Counted from the first letter of the stretch, positions 15,737 to 25,344 are shown. The stretch: 50,305 nt of DNA from Enterobacterales bacterium (GCA_015654745.1 JAATGH010000209.1:1-50305); one strand, 5' to 3'. Translations and numbers: made by a program. The notes: generated by a model from the letters alone, not told the origin.

Positions 15737-16073
15737 TTTGTGATCTCCTTCAAATTTACCAATGAAAAAATTTTCATGGCGCTAACCCGACCTATTTTGC
15801 TGCTCCAAAAACAAATTTAACACGTTACTCAGCACGGTGTGAAAACCTTTGCAGCGAAGAGGGTTCCATTACCGGTTTATTCGGCTAGTCTACAAAAAAC
15901 GCCATGACGTATTTAACAACAGGTCGATTATCTATCCAAAATAATTAATTTAAGCAATCACGCGAAATACATTTGCGGCGCGATTCCGAGGATGGATAAC
16001 TGATGCCGGTCTCGCCGGCATCAGGGCAGACCTTTTCTCTAGTTTATTCGTTACTTCCCCTCGTGGAGGAAAA
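15737..16073. promoter_or_regulatory. Divergent promoter region of the LacI gene and the transporter/GH31 operon
   Basis: 337 bp. ATGAAAA (15762-15768) and TTTTCAT (15771-15777) form a 7-bp inverted repeat 26 bp upstream of the LacI start. TGATGCCGG (16001-16009) and CCGGCATCA (16015-16023) form a perfect 9-bp stem with a 5-nt loop in the leader of the transporter gene; cagaccttttctc follows eight bases later. The latter may be an attenuator or mRNA-stability hairpin. GTGGAGGAAAA is the ribosome site for 16074. Confidence 0.5.
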
Positions 16074-17384
16074 ATGAGTCTGGAAATGAATCAACTACCT
16101 GGCCGGGTAGCGGGAAAGCGTAAGATAAAATATTTACGTTGGTGGATGCTGGCGCTGTTTTTATTAGGAGTCACGGTAAATTATATAACTCGTAATTCAT
16201 TGGGTATTCTTGCGCCTGAATTAAAAACCAGCCTGGCGATGACCACTGAACAATATTCATGGATTGTCGGCGCATTTCAATTGGCCTATACCCTGTTTCA
16301 ACCTCTTTGCGGCTGGCTGATCGATGTTATCGGTTTGAAAATGGGTATTCTGATCTGTGCGGGTCTCTGGGCGTTGATGTGTATGCTGCACGCGGGCGCC
16401 GCCAACTGGATACAATTAGCGATATTACGCTTTTTTATGGGGGGGGCGGAAGCCGTCGCCACGCCTGCCACCGCCAAAACCCTGGGGGAATGGTTTCCAA
16501 AAAAAGAACGGCCGATCGCCGCCGGTTGGGCCGGCGTCGGTTTTTCAATCGGAGCAATGCTGGCGCCGCCGATAATTGTGGTCGCGCATAGCTATTTGGG
16601 CTGGCAGGGCGCATTTATCTTCTCCGGCGGGCTGGCAATGATTTGGGTCCTGCTATGGTGGTGCCTATTTCAGACACCGGAAAAACATCCGAATCTGAGC
16701 CAAAGTGAGCTGGCGTTAATTAAACAGGACCATGAGCCGGACGTTGCCAAACAGCCTTTTTTTAAAACCCTGCTTACGGTAGGCCGCGATAAACGCTTTT
16801 ACGGCATCGCCATCCCGGCGTTTATGGCGGAGCCGGCCTGGGCGGTGTTGAGCTTTTGGGTGCCGCTCTATCTGGCCAGCGAGCGGGGAATGGATCTTAA
16901 ACATATCGCCATGTTTGCCTGGTTACCTTTCTTGGCCGCCGACCTGGGTAGCATTGCCAGCGGTTATCTGGCTCGCTTGTATGGACATCTATTGGGTACC
17001 AGCCGCATAAATTCGGTGATAGCCAGTTCGGTAACCGGCGCTTTTATGATGCTTTCTTTGGCGCTCGTGACCATTACCCCGAATCCCTATCTGGCGATTG
17101 CGTTGATTTCCGTGGGCGGTTTTGGCCATCAGATGATTTCCTGCATGATCAGCGCGCTGGTAGTGGAGTCCTTTGAAAAAAACAACATGGCCACGGTAAA
17201 CGGCATGCGCGGATCGTCGGCCTGGATAGCCAGCTTTCTATTTTCGATCTTGATTGGCCTTACCGCGGACAAAATTGGCTACAACCCCCTGTTTATCGCT
17301 ATGGCCTGTTTTGACCTGATCGGCGCTCTGTTTATGGTGGCATTTATTGCCGAGCGCCGCGGCTCCCGGGCCGCGCAACACTAA
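16074..17384 (+). CDS. MFS transporter, ACS family
   Basis: A 436-residue inner-membrane symporter, the third ACS-type protein in the window. VNYITRNSLGILAPEL (about 37-52) replaces the usual NYxDRxxLS with an ITR variant. Twelve hydrophobic segments and LRFFMGGAEAVATPATAKTLGEWFP match the family's helix 4-5 region. A strong GGAGG ribosome site lies eight bases upstream. The GH31 gene follows at 17452 on the same strand, so this transporter probably brings in the glycoside or uronoside that GH31 cleaves, or its aglycone acid. A sugar-acid glycoside is an attractive guess because ACS carriers prefer anions, but nothing in the sequence proves it. Confidence 0.85.
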   Translation: MSLEMNQLPGRVAGKRKIKYLRWWMLALFLLGVTVNYITRNSLGILAPELKTSLAMTTEQYSWIVGAFQLAYTLFQPLCGWLIDVIGLKMGILICAGLWALMCMLHAGAANWIQLAILRFFMGGAEAVATPATAKTLGEWFPKKERPIAAGWAGVGFSIGAMLAPPIIVVAHSYLGWQGAFIFSGGLAMIWVLLWWCLFQTPEKHPNLSQSELALIKQDHEPDVAKQPFFKTLLTVGRDKRFYGIAIPAFMAEPAWAVLSFWVPLYLASERGMDLKHIAMFAWLPFLAADLGSIASGYLARLYGHLLGTSRINSVIASSVTGAFMMLSLALVTITPNPYLAIALISVGGFGHQMISCMISALVVESFEKNNMATVNGMRGSSAWIASFLFSILIGLTADKIGYNPLFIAMACFDLIGALFMVAFIAERRGSRAAQH

Positions 17385-17451
17385 AACCGGATTATCAACC
17401 GCCATCGCGAACCGGACGAGGGTCGCAGATATTAATGGAAATCAAAACGTT

Positions 17452-19824
17452 ATGAAAACCTTAAAAAATTGGGTCTTGCAAGGGCAGGCGGAAGGCTATA
17501 TTGAGCTGTTGGTGGATAAACGGCATCTCTTTCGGCTGTACGTGCTGGAACCCGCGCTGTTCCGCGTACTCATTAAGCGAAACGGCAAATTGGCGCTTAA
17601 CCGTACCTGGAGCATCGCACCACAACAAGACGTGCCCTGGCGGGGGCGCGATCGGGAAAGCGTCGCCGGGTTCAGCCTGCCGGCGTTTCGCCTTGAACAG
17701 CATGCGCGGGGCTTGACCTTGAGTACCGATCTGCTAAGGGTCACGGTACACCGGCCGCTGTGGCTGGAATGGGAATACCGCGACGAGCAGGGTCAATGGC
17801 GTTTGTTAGCCGCGGATCGGCCGACCAGCGCCTACATGCTTAGCGGGAAAGGTGAGGGCATCGCGCATTACCAGCGCCGGTTTACCGGGGAACATTATTA
17901 TGGCTTGGGGGAAAAATCCGGCGATCTTGATCGGGGCGGCCGGCGCTTCGAGATGCGCAATCTGGATGCGATGGGGTATAACGCCGCGTCCACCGACCCA
18001 CTCTATAAGCACATTCCGTTTTCCATAACCCACGGTCCACAGGCCAGCTTTGGCCTATTTTATGACAATCTGAGCAGTTGCTGGTTAGATATGGGGAATG
18101 AAATAGACAATTATCATCCTCCCTACCGGCGCTATCAGGGCGAAGCGGGAGATTTGGATTATTACCTGTTTTTAGGCCCCCGGATCCTGGATGTGACCAA
18201 AGCCATGGTGCGTCTCACCGGCAAGACGCTGTTTGGCCCGAAATGGAGTCTGGGTTACAGCGGTTCGACGATGCACTACACCGATGCGCCAGATGCGCAG
18301 CAACAGCTGATGAAGTTCATTACGCTGTGCCGGCAACATGAGATTCCCTGCGATTCCTTCCAGCTCTCTTCGGGTTATACGTCAATCAACGATAAGCGTT
18401 ACGTTTTTAACTGGAACTATTCGAAAATACCGCAGCCACGCGCCATGTCACAGGCCTTTCATCACGCCGGGATAAAACTGGCGGCCAATATTAAACCTTG
18501 CCTGCTGCAGGATCATCCCCGCTATGCGCAGGTTGCGGAACAAGGATTGTTTATTCGTGATTCAGAGGTGGACGGTCCGGAACGATCCTGTTTTTGGGAC
18601 GACGAGGGCTCACATTTGGATTTCACCAATCCCGCCACCATTGCCTGGTGGCAGGAAAATGTGACCGTGCAATTACTCGAAATGGGTATCGATGCTACCT
18701 GGAATGATAATAACGAGTATGAAATTTGGGATGACGATGCCCGCTGCAACGGTTTCGGCGAAGAGATGGCGATTAAATGCATCCGGCCAGTGATGCCGTT
18801 GTTGATGATGCGCGCGTCGATGGAGGCCCAGCGCCGCTTCGCCCCGCAGCTGCGACCCTATCTGATATCACGTTCAGGATGCGCCGGTATGCAACGCTAT
18901 GCGCAAACCTGGAGTGGGGATAACCGCACGCATTGGCAGACGCTGCGTTATAACATCCGGATGGGGCTGGGCATGAGTTTGTCCGGATTGTTTAATATCG
19001 GCCATGACGTTGGCGGATTTTCCGGCGTAAAACCGGATGCAGAGCTTTTTGTGCGCTGGGTGCAAAACGGCGCGATGCATCCACGCTTTACTATCCATTC
19101 CTGGAATGACGACCACACCGTGAATGAACCCTGGATGTATCCTGAGGCCACGGCGGCGATTCGGGACGTTATCCAATTACGCTATCGGCTATTGCCATAT
19201 CTGTATACGCTGCTATGGCAGGCCTGCGCTGATGAAGAGCCCATGTTGCGCCCGACATTCCTCGATCATGAACACGATAATGCCACTTTCGCCGAAACCG
19301 ATGATTTTATGCTGGGGCGCGACCTGCTGGTCGCCAGCGTGGTCGAACCGGGGCAACGCCAGCGGCGGGTGTACTTACCGGAAAATGCCTTCGGCTGGTA
19401 TGACTTTCATGACGGACAATGGTACCAGGGCGGCCAAACCATTGTGCTGGATGCGCCGTTGAAAACCTTGCCTTTGCTGGTGCGCGCCGGCGCCGCGCTG
19501 CCGATGTCGCAGCGCCTTGATTTTGTGGATGCGGCACAGGATGACCACCGCGAGCTCATGCTGTTTCCGCCGAAAGGATGTGGCGAGAGCTCTGGTCTGC
19601 TGTTTGATGATGATGGTGAAACCACCGGTTGGGAGAGAGATCTTGCGCTCTGGCTGTCCTGGGTGGTGCGATGTGATGAAGAGCGAATCGATATCGACTT
19701 CACCGTCCGTGGCAAATACCGGCCTGCGTGGCGGACGCTGACGCTGACGTTGCCGCCGCAAGAACGCCGGCGGCTGTTTATCCAGGGGCTCCCGGGCAAT
19801 GTATACGTGCTGACCGCACAATAA
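17452..19824 (+). CDS. Glycoside hydrolase family 31 (alpha-glycosidase)
   Basis: A 790-residue retaining alpha-glycosidase without a signal peptide, hence cytosolic. An N-terminal galactose-mutarotase-like domain (to about 250; FTGEHYYGLGEKSGDLDRGG) precedes the TIM barrel. The nucleophile is D419 in WNDNNEYEIWDDD and the acid/base D490 in WSGDNRTHW; GHDVGGFSG follows. C-terminal beta domains end the protein. The NNEYE after the nucleophile replaces the more common MNEP or FGE and places it in a less-studied GH31 subgroup, so substrate (alpha-glucoside, xyloside or other) is open. I chose the ATG at 17452 over the open frame from 17347, which overlaps the transporter and does not match the family. 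It sits in an operon with the ACS transporter. Confidence 0.9.
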   Translation: MKTLKNWVLQGQAEGYIELLVDKRHLFRLYVLEPALFRVLIKRNGKLALNRTWSIAPQQDVPWRGRDRESVAGFSLPAFRLEQHARGLTLSTDLLRVTVHRPLWLEWEYRDEQGQWRLLAADRPTSAYMLSGKGEGIAHYQRRFTGEHYYGLGEKSGDLDRGGRRFEMRNLDAMGYNAASTDPLYKHIPFSITHGPQASFGLFYDNLSSCWLDMGNEIDNYHPPYRRYQGEAGDLDYYLFLGPRILDVTKAMVRLTGKTLFGPKWSLGYSGSTMHYTDAPDAQQQLMKFITLCRQHEIPCDSFQLSSGYTSINDKRYVFNWNYSKIPQPRAMSQAFHHAGIKLAANIKPCLLQDHPRYAQVAEQGLFIRDSEVDGPERSCFWDDEGSHLDFTNPATIAWWQENVTVQLLEMGIDATWNDNNEYEIWDDDARCNGFGEEMAIKCIRPVMPLLMMRASMEAQRRFAPQLRPYLISRSGCAGMQRYAQTWSGDNRTHWQTLRYNIRMGLGMSLSGLFNIGHDVGGFSGVKPDAELFVRWVQNGAMHPRFTIHSWNDDHTVNEPWMYPEATAAIRDVIQLRYRLLPYLYTLLWQACADEEPMLRPTFLDHEHDNATFAETDDFMLGRDLLVASVVEPGQRQRRVYLPENAFGWYDFHDGQWYQGGQTIVLDAPLKTLPLLVRAGAALPMSQRLDFVDAAQDDHRELMLFPPKGCGESSGLLFDDDGETTGWERDLALWLSWVVRCDEERIDIDFTVRGKYRPAWRTLTLTLPPQERRRLFIQGLPGNVYVLTAQ

Positions 19825-19835
19825 CGGCCATCGCA

Positions 19836-19890
19836 TTGCGTGGCGCCGCACCGCATATGGACTAGGCCCCACGCAAACACTCTTTGATAT
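19836..19890 (+). terminator. Terminator-like hairpin after GH31
   Basis: TTGCGTGG (19836-19843) pairs perfectly with CCACGCAA (19869-19876); three more pairs follow inside a single mismatch. Acactctttgatattt follows. It begins 12 bp after the GH31 stop. The loop is long and the T-tract imperfect. Confidence 0.4.
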
Positions 19891-19972
19891 TTACCATGGC
19901 ATGATCCATTATCGAAACAGCGTTGGTCATTGTGTATGCTTGATGATGCCTAAAGATAAGGATCCCGATACT

Positions 19973-20995
19973 ATGAAGAAGATTGGCTTTCTGTCGTTTG
20001 GTCACTGGACACCCTCATCGCAGTCGGCGACCCGCTCGGCGGCCGATGCGTTGCTGCAATCCATCGATCTGGCGGTTGCGGCTGAAGAGTTGGGGGCGGA
20101 CGGCGCCTACTTTCGTGTGCATCACTTCGCCCGCCAGCTCAGCTCCCCGTTTGCATTGCTGGCGGCAATTGGCGCCAAAACCCACCGCATCGAGATTGGC
20201 ACCGGCGTTATCGACATGCGCTATGTAAATCCACATTACATGGCAGAAGACGCCGCGGCTGCCGATCGTATCGCGGGGGGGCGTTTGCAGCTCGGGATCA
20301 GCCGGGGTTCGCCCGAGCAGACTATCGACGGCTGGCGTCACTTCGGTTATCAGCCCGCCGAGGGCGAGATCGACGCCGATATGGCCCGGCGCCACACCGA
20401 GGTGTTGCTAGACCTGCTGCGCGGGCAAGGATTTGCCCAGCCTAATCCGCAGCCAATGTTCCCCAATCCGCCCGGGCTCTTGCGTCTGGAGCCATTCTCA
20501 GACGGGTTGCGTGAGAGAATCTGGTGGGGCGCGGGTTCAAATGCCACTGCGATATGGGCTGCGAAATTGGGCATGAACTTGCAAAGCTCTACGCTTAAGG
20601 ACGACGAAACCGGGGAATCCTTCCATATCCAGCAGGCCAAGCAGATTCGGGCCTATCGCGCGGCGTGGCAAGAAGCCGGCCATACCCGTATTCCCCGAGT
20701 TTCGGTAAGCCGAAGTATCTTCGCGCTGACGGATCGGCGGGACCACGCCTATTTTGGCAACAGCTCTCATGAAGGCGACCAGATTGGCTTCCTCGACGAG
20801 AAGACCCGCGCCATCTTCGGTCGCAGCTACGCCGCCGAACCGGATGTGCTTATCAAGCAACTGGCGCAGGATCAGGCTATTGCCGAAGCCGACACCTTGC
20901 TGCTAACCGTACCGAATCAACTGGGCGTGGAGTATAACGCCCATGTTATTGAGGCAATTCTGACACAGGTAGCGCCGGAACTGGGATGGCGCTAA
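19973..20995 (+). CDS. LLM-class (luciferase-like) flavin-dependent monooxygenase
   Basis: A 340-residue TIM-barrel protein of the bacterial luciferase-like family. Recognisable parts are the first strand KKIGFLSFG, the SIDLAVAAEELGADGAYFRVHHF segment, IEIGTGVIDMRYVNPHYMAEDAAAADRIAGGRLQLGISRGSPEQ (flavin/substrate wall) and a C-terminal LGVEYNAHVIEAIL. It uses reduced FMN and oxygen supplied by a separate reductase, which is not seen here. The ATG at 19973 has AAGGAT ten bases upstream; the open frame from 19901 adds 24 residues with no ribosome site. It lies between the GH31 operon and the ptsA gene, with a hairpin on its left, so it is probably its own unit. Substrate unknown. Confidence 0.85.
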   Translation: MKKIGFLSFGHWTPSSQSATRSAADALLQSIDLAVAAEELGADGAYFRVHHFARQLSSPFALLAAIGAKTHRIEIGTGVIDMRYVNPHYMAEDAAAADRIAGGRLQLGISRGSPEQTIDGWRHFGYQPAEGEIDADMARRHTEVLLDLLRGQGFAQPNPQPMFPNPPGLLRLEPFSDGLRERIWWGAGSNATAIWAAKLGMNLQSSTLKDDETGESFHIQQAKQIRAYRAAWQEAGHTRIPRVSVSRSIFALTDRRDHAYFGNSSHEGDQIGFLDEKTRAIFGRSYAAEPDVLIKQLAQDQAIAEADTLLLTVPNQLGVEYNAHVIEAILTQVAPELGWR

Positions 20996-21105
20996 AGATC
21001 GCCGGCGCCGGGTTCGCCAGCGTGATCGGTCCTGACGTTATGGTGTCGGATTGCCGAACGCACCCTTTCAGTCCGGCGCAAATCTAAATATAATTCCTTG
21101 CATGG

Positions 21106-23607
21106 TTAAGGTTCAAGTTCGCGCTGCAAGAGTGCCGCAATAGCGTCGCTCCCTTCGGCTTCAACCAGCGAGGTGCGAAATTCTTCATGCATAATGCGCC
21201 GAGCCAGGCGGGAAAATATGCGCATATGCCGATCCCCTGCCGCATGTTTGTTCAGCGTCAGCATAATGATGAACCTTACTTCTTCATCGCCCCAGGGGAC
21301 CGGGGCCGGCAGACGCGCCACGCTGATGGTGGATTGCTCTATGTGCTCCGACTTGCTGTGGGGGATGGCAAAGCTAAAGCCGAGGCCGGTTGAAAATACG
21401 GCCTCTCTCGCCCAGAGATCGGCCTCCAGTCTGCGCGGGTAACGACAACGCCCCGCCAGCAGCAGGTTGTCGGTCATCCCTTTTAACACTTCCTCCTTGC
21501 TGCGCCAGTCATTATCAAGGCTGATGCACTCCGCCGCGATAAGCGGCGCATCCTGTCGCGCCATCCGGAATTGCGCCAGTAAATGCTCGACTTCCAGCGA
21601 CGTGCGACAGGACATGGCGCGGTTGAGTAACTGGCGGCAGGCGCGGCTATCGAGTCGGGCCAGCCGCGCTTTGGCGGCCGGTATGGCGGGGGCGCTCATA
21701 CTGATTTCATCCAATCCCAATCCCGCCAGCAAGGGCAGCACCGACCCTTTAGCACCTAATTCTCCGCACAGACCGACCCATTTACCTTGGCGATGCACTG
21801 CCTGCACGGCGTAATCCAGCGCGCGCAGAAATGCCGGATTCAGGCTGTTGTAGTGGCGGGTGACTTTGGCGTTATCGCGATCTACCGCCATCAGATATTG
21901 AGTCAGGTCATTGCTGCCGATGCTAAAAAAATCAATTTCTTCACAGCACTGGTCGATGATGAACATCACCGAGGGCACTTCGAGCATGATGCCAATCGGG
22001 ATTTTTTCATCAAAAGGGATGTGTGCATCGCGCAACGACTGTTTGACCTCCGCCAGTTGTTCTTTTATCCACAAGATCTCCTCCATCGAAGAGATCATCG
22101 GGATCATGATTTTTAACGGACCATGGGCGGATGCGCGCAGTATTGAACGTAACTGCGTGTGAAATAACGTCAGATATTCCTGGTAAATACGCACGGCGCG
22201 GTAGCCGAGAAAGGGATTGTTTTCATGAGGGATGTTCAGGTAATCAATGGGTTTATCGCCGCCGATGTCCATCGTGCGCACGATGATGCTGCGGTGTTTG
22301 GCGGATGTCATTGCAAGGCAATAAAGATTATACAGCTCATCTTCCGACGGCGCGTTTGGCCGATCCATATACAGCATTTCGGTGCGAAATAGGCCAATAG
22401 CCTGCGCACCGTTGCCGAACGCGGCGGCAGCTTCAACGGGATGCGCGATATTTGCCGCAATGGCCAGACGAACGCCATCCGCGGTTTTTCCCGCACGCTC
22501 CAGCCAGACGCGCTGTTGCTCGTACAGCTTATGCCGTACCCATGCCTCTTGTCGGTAGTAGCGTTTAATTGGTTCATCCGCTTCCACGATCGCTACGCCG
22601 GCATTGCCATCGATCAGCACGTTCTGGGCGAGCCAGGGTGTTAAGGCATCAATATCCACCTCCACCAGGGTGGGAATATCGAACGAGCGGGCGAGGATGA
22701 CGGTGTGGGATGTACTACCCCCACTGCGCAATATCACTCCCTTGAGCAGGGACTTATCTAACGCCAGAAACTGGCTTGGGGTGAGTTCATCCGCCAGGCA
22801 AATCGCAGGGAGATTAAGTTTTTCAGGGGAGGGAAAGCGTGCTTCGCCGTATATATGTTGCAATAGCTGGAAACAAACGTCGCGTACATCCAGGGCACGT
22901 TCGCGCACATAACCATTCGCGGACCGGGTAAACTGCGCGCCAAAGTGATCTGCGGCGATGATCGCCGCCTCAGCACAACTTTTCCCGCTTAACACACTGG
23001 CAGACAGATGCCGATGCAGTGACGTATCGCCGGCGATCGATCTATGGGCTTCGAGGATGGCGCTGGCGGCGCCATCATTATCCAGCAGGCGGAAATCAAT
23101 ATCCTTACGCAGTCGAGACAGGCCCAGGTCCAATGAAGCCTGTTCTGTGTCAACGCTGTTTACCGCGGGTAAGTCGGCAAGAGCGTGCAAATCAAGCGAG
23201 GCAATACGTGTCAGCATGCCTTCCGCGCTGCCGGCGCAAACGGCGTGGCCACCAAATACGATGGGGTTGAGGCGCGATAAAGACTCGGGTATGGACTGTG
23301 GTCCGTCCATCCGTGCCACGGCAAGTGGCGCATCGCAGTGGACGAATTCATTATCGAAAAACCGTTTTAGCCGTTGAAAAGCGGCGACTTCGTCCGATCC
23401 ATTGATGAGGATGTGGCACGCATCCCCGCGACTGGTGCCGGTAGCAATCAACGCCAGGGCGCTTTTTGCATCGCCGCGGCGTTCGGTATGCAGGTTGTGC
23501 CATTCAATTGATGAGTCGAAAGTATTGCAAAGCGCTTCGATCTGGCTTGCGGGACGGGCATGCACGCCATTAGGCAAGTCACAGATGATGCTGATAACCA
23601 GAGCCAT
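21106..23607 (-). CDS. ptsA: PTS multiphosphoryl transfer protein (HPr-EI-EIIA-Fru fusion), PtsA/FrwA
   Basis: An 833-residue cytosolic fusion, the same length as E. coli PtsA. It has an HPr domain (1-90) with the phospho-accepting H16 in GVHARPA; an enzyme I part (about 115-665) with H301 in GGSTSHTVILAR, then ALFRTEML, RTMDIGGDKP, SIGSNDLTQY and VGLCGELG; and a fructose-type EIIA domain (about 685-833) with H750 in FAIPHSKSEH. It takes phosphate from PEP through all soluble steps to the EIIB partners. It is divergent from frwC, as the E. coli genes are. In E. coli fsaB and gldA follow ptsA; here the gene is instead followed after 110 bp by the convergent LLM gene. Confidence 0.95.
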   Translation of the reverse strand: MALVISIICDLPNGVHARPASQIEALCNTFDSSIEWHNLHTERRGDAKSALALIATGTSRGDACHILINGSDEVAAFQRLKRFFDNEFVHCDAPLAVARMDGPQSIPESLSRLNPIVFGGHAVCAGSAEGMLTRIASLDLHALADLPAVNSVDTEQASLDLGLSRLRKDIDFRLLDNDGAASAILEAHRSIAGDTSLHRHLSASVLSGKSCAEAAIIAADHFGAQFTRSANGYVRERALDVRDVCFQLLQHIYGEARFPSPEKLNLPAICLADELTPSQFLALDKSLLKGVILRSGGSTSHTVILARSFDIPTLVEVDIDALTPWLAQNVLIDGNAGVAIVEADEPIKRYYRQEAWVRHKLYEQQRVWLERAGKTADGVRLAIAANIAHPVEAAAAFGNGAQAIGLFRTEMLYMDRPNAPSEDELYNLYCLAMTSAKHRSIIVRTMDIGGDKPIDYLNIPHENNPFLGYRAVRIYQEYLTLFHTQLRSILRASAHGPLKIMIPMISSMEEILWIKEQLAEVKQSLRDAHIPFDEKIPIGIMLEVPSVMFIIDQCCEEIDFFSIGSNDLTQYLMAVDRDNAKVTRHYNSLNPAFLRALDYAVQAVHRQGKWVGLCGELGAKGSVLPLLAGLGLDEISMSAPAIPAAKARLARLDSRACRQLLNRAMSCRTSLEVEHLLAQFRMARQDAPLIAAECISLDNDWRSKEEVLKGMTDNLLLAGRCRYPRRLEADLWAREAVFSTGLGFSFAIPHSKSEHIEQSTISVARLPAPVPWGDEEVRFIIMLTLNKHAAGDRHMRIFSRLARRIMHEEFRTSLVEAEGSDAIAALLQRELEP

Positions 23608-23917
23608 AACGCGCTCTCCCCATAGGATGGTGATGGCATCCAGCGTAAAAAATAGCGCGCCATTAAGCTATGCGATAAAAGTGCCATAAACTGGATAAAT
23701 GTACTTAAGCCGGGAAAGTGTGCTTGGCTTCACAATTTTTGGCGACGCGGGTCCCCAACGCTGATGCGGGCTGAGTGTTGAGCTGGATCGCATTTCTATT
23801 TCCATAATACAAAAATCCAGTAAATGTACTTTTTCTCTTCTGTCCTCAGCCATGGCGGATGCCTATTGTTTATCTCGTCGATTACGTGTCGACGCCATGC
23901 GTGCCTGGGAGCTAACC
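23608..23917. promoter_or_regulatory. Divergent ptsA/frwC promoter region with a direct repeat
   Basis: 310 bp. TAAATGTACTT occurs twice in the same orientation, at 23696-23706 and 23821-23831, 125 bp apart and each next to a CTGGA or TCCAG. This is a plausible regulator site, perhaps for the AraC-type YijO at the end of the locus. GGGAG (23907-23911) is the frwC ribosome site. Confidence 0.45.
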
Positions 23918-25027
23918 ATGAAAGAGTTGGTGCAAATACTCAAAAATACCCGCCAGCACCTGATGACCGGGGTGTCCCATATGATCCCCTTTGTTGTTTC
24001 GGGTGGGATCCTATTGGCCATATCCGTCATGTTGTATGGAAAAGGCGCGGTACCCGATGCCGTAAATGACCCAAATTTGAAAAAACTATTTGATATTGGC
24101 GTGGCGGGTCTCACGCTGATGGTGCCGTTTCTGGCGGCCTATATCGGTTATTCAATCGCGGAGCGAGCCGCCCTGGCGCCTTGCGCCATAGGCGCCTGGG
24201 TCGGCAATAGCTACGGCGCGGGGTTCTTCGGGGCGTTGATCGCCGGTATTATTGGCGGCATCGTGGTGTATTACCTAAAGAAAATCCCGGTGCCGAAAGT
24301 GCTCCGGTCCGTGATGCCGATTTTTGTCATCCCCATCGTCGGCACGTTTATCACCGCCGGCATAATGATGTGGGGACTGGGGGCGCCGGTCGGCGCCTTA
24401 ACCACTGGCCTGACCACCTGGCTGCAAGGGATGCAGCAGGGCAGCGCGGTGGTGTTGGCTCTGATAATGGGGCTGATGCTGGCATTCGATATGGGCGGAC
24501 CGGTAAACAAGGTCGCCTATGCGTTTATGCTGATTTGCGTTGCGCAAGGTATTTATACCGTCGTCGCCATTGCCGCCGTCGGGATTGCCGTTCCTCCGTT
24601 AGGCCTCGGGCTGGCCACCTTTCTCAATCGAAAAAACTTTACCGCGGAAGAGCGTGAAGCGGGCAAAGCAGCCATCGTCATGGGCTGCGTGGGAATTACC
24701 GAAGGCGCAATCCCTTTTGCCGCCGCCGATCCGCTACGGGTTATCCCTTCCATAATGGTGGGCTCGGCGTGCGGCGCGACCACGGCGGCACTCCTGGGAG
24801 TGAAATGCTATGCCGGCTGGGGCGGGCTGATTGTGCTACCGGTTATTGAGGGGAAATTGGGTTATATCGGCGCGATCCTGGTTGGCGCGGCGGTAACCGC
24901 GGTGTGCGTCAATGTCTTGAAAACCTTTGCCCGCAACAAAACCGCGGCTGCGCCGATACGGGAAGATGACATCGATTTGGCGTTTGAAAACAACAAGTTT
25001 GCTGGCCAGACAAGGAATAAATCATGA
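23918..25027 (+). CDS. frwC: PTS fructose-family EIIC component FrwC
   Basis: A 369-residue polytopic inner-membrane permease subunit that carries the sugar during phosphorylation. Hallmarks are HLMTGVSHMIPFVVSGGILLA at the start, LAFDMGGPVNKVAYAF, and GCVGITEGAIPFAAADPLRVIPS, where the GITEGAIPF motif binds the sugar. I chose the ATG at 23918, six bases after GGGAG; an open frame from 23852 adds 22 hydrophilic residues. Length agrees with E. coli FrwC (about 359). Its stop overlaps the frwB start in ATGA. It acts with FrwB, FrwD and PtsA. Confidence 0.93.
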   Translation: MKELVQILKNTRQHLMTGVSHMIPFVVSGGILLAISVMLYGKGAVPDAVNDPNLKKLFDIGVAGLTLMVPFLAAYIGYSIAERAALAPCAIGAWVGNSYGAGFFGALIAGIIGGIVVYYLKKIPVPKVLRSVMPIFVIPIVGTFITAGIMMWGLGAPVGALTTGLTTWLQGMQQGSAVVLALIMGLMLAFDMGGPVNKVAYAFMLICVAQGIYTVVAIAAVGIAVPPLGLGLATFLNRKNFTAEEREAGKAAIVMGCVGITEGAIPFAAADPLRVIPSIMVGSACGATTAALLGVKCYAGWGGLIVLPVIEGKLGYIGAILVGAAVTAVCVNVLKTFARNKTAAAPIREDDIDLAFENNKFAGQTRNKS

Positions 25028-25344
25028 TCAAGATTATTGCCGTTACCGCTTGTCCTTCCGGGGTCGCGCATACCTACATGGCGGCGGAGGCGCTTGAAAC
25101 AGCAGCTAAAACCAGGGGCTGGGGGGTTAAAGTCGAGACGCAAGGGTCCATCGGAGTGGAAAATATGCTGACGGCGGGCGATGTTGCCGAGGCCGACATG
25201 GTCATATTGACCAAAGATATCGGGATTAAGGGGGAAGAGCGTTTCACTGGAAAAACCATTGTGCGCGTCAATATCAGTGATGCCGTAAAACGAGCCGACG
25301 CCATTATGAACAAAATCGACGCGCATCTGAATCAATCGGCTTGA
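25024..25344 (+). CDS. frwB: PTS fructose-family EIIB component FrwB
   Basis: A 106-residue cytosolic phosphocarrier, exactly the E. coli FrwB length. The phosphocysteine lies in the loop TACPSGVAHTYMAAEAL (C9), followed by the family pattern VKVETQGSIGVENMLT and VILTKDIGIKGEERF. It takes phosphate from the EIIA part of PtsA and passes it to the sugar bound in FrwC. Start codon overlaps the frwC stop. Confidence 0.93.
   Translation: MIKIIAVTACPSGVAHTYMAAEALETAAKTRGWGVKVETQGSIGVENMLTAGDVAEADMVILTKDIGIKGEERFTGKTIVRVNISDAVKRADAIMNKIDAHLNQSA

Noticed and set aside
15762-15777. ATGAAAA-AA-TTTTCAT dyad as a firm LacI operator
   Set aside because: It lacks the central CG typical of LacI-family operators and A/T dyads arise easily; kept only as a note.
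19375-19880. Overlapping minus-strand frames of 157-165 codons under the GH31 3' end
   Set aside because: Arg/Gln/Pro-rich shadows of the GH31 coding sequence without ribosome site.
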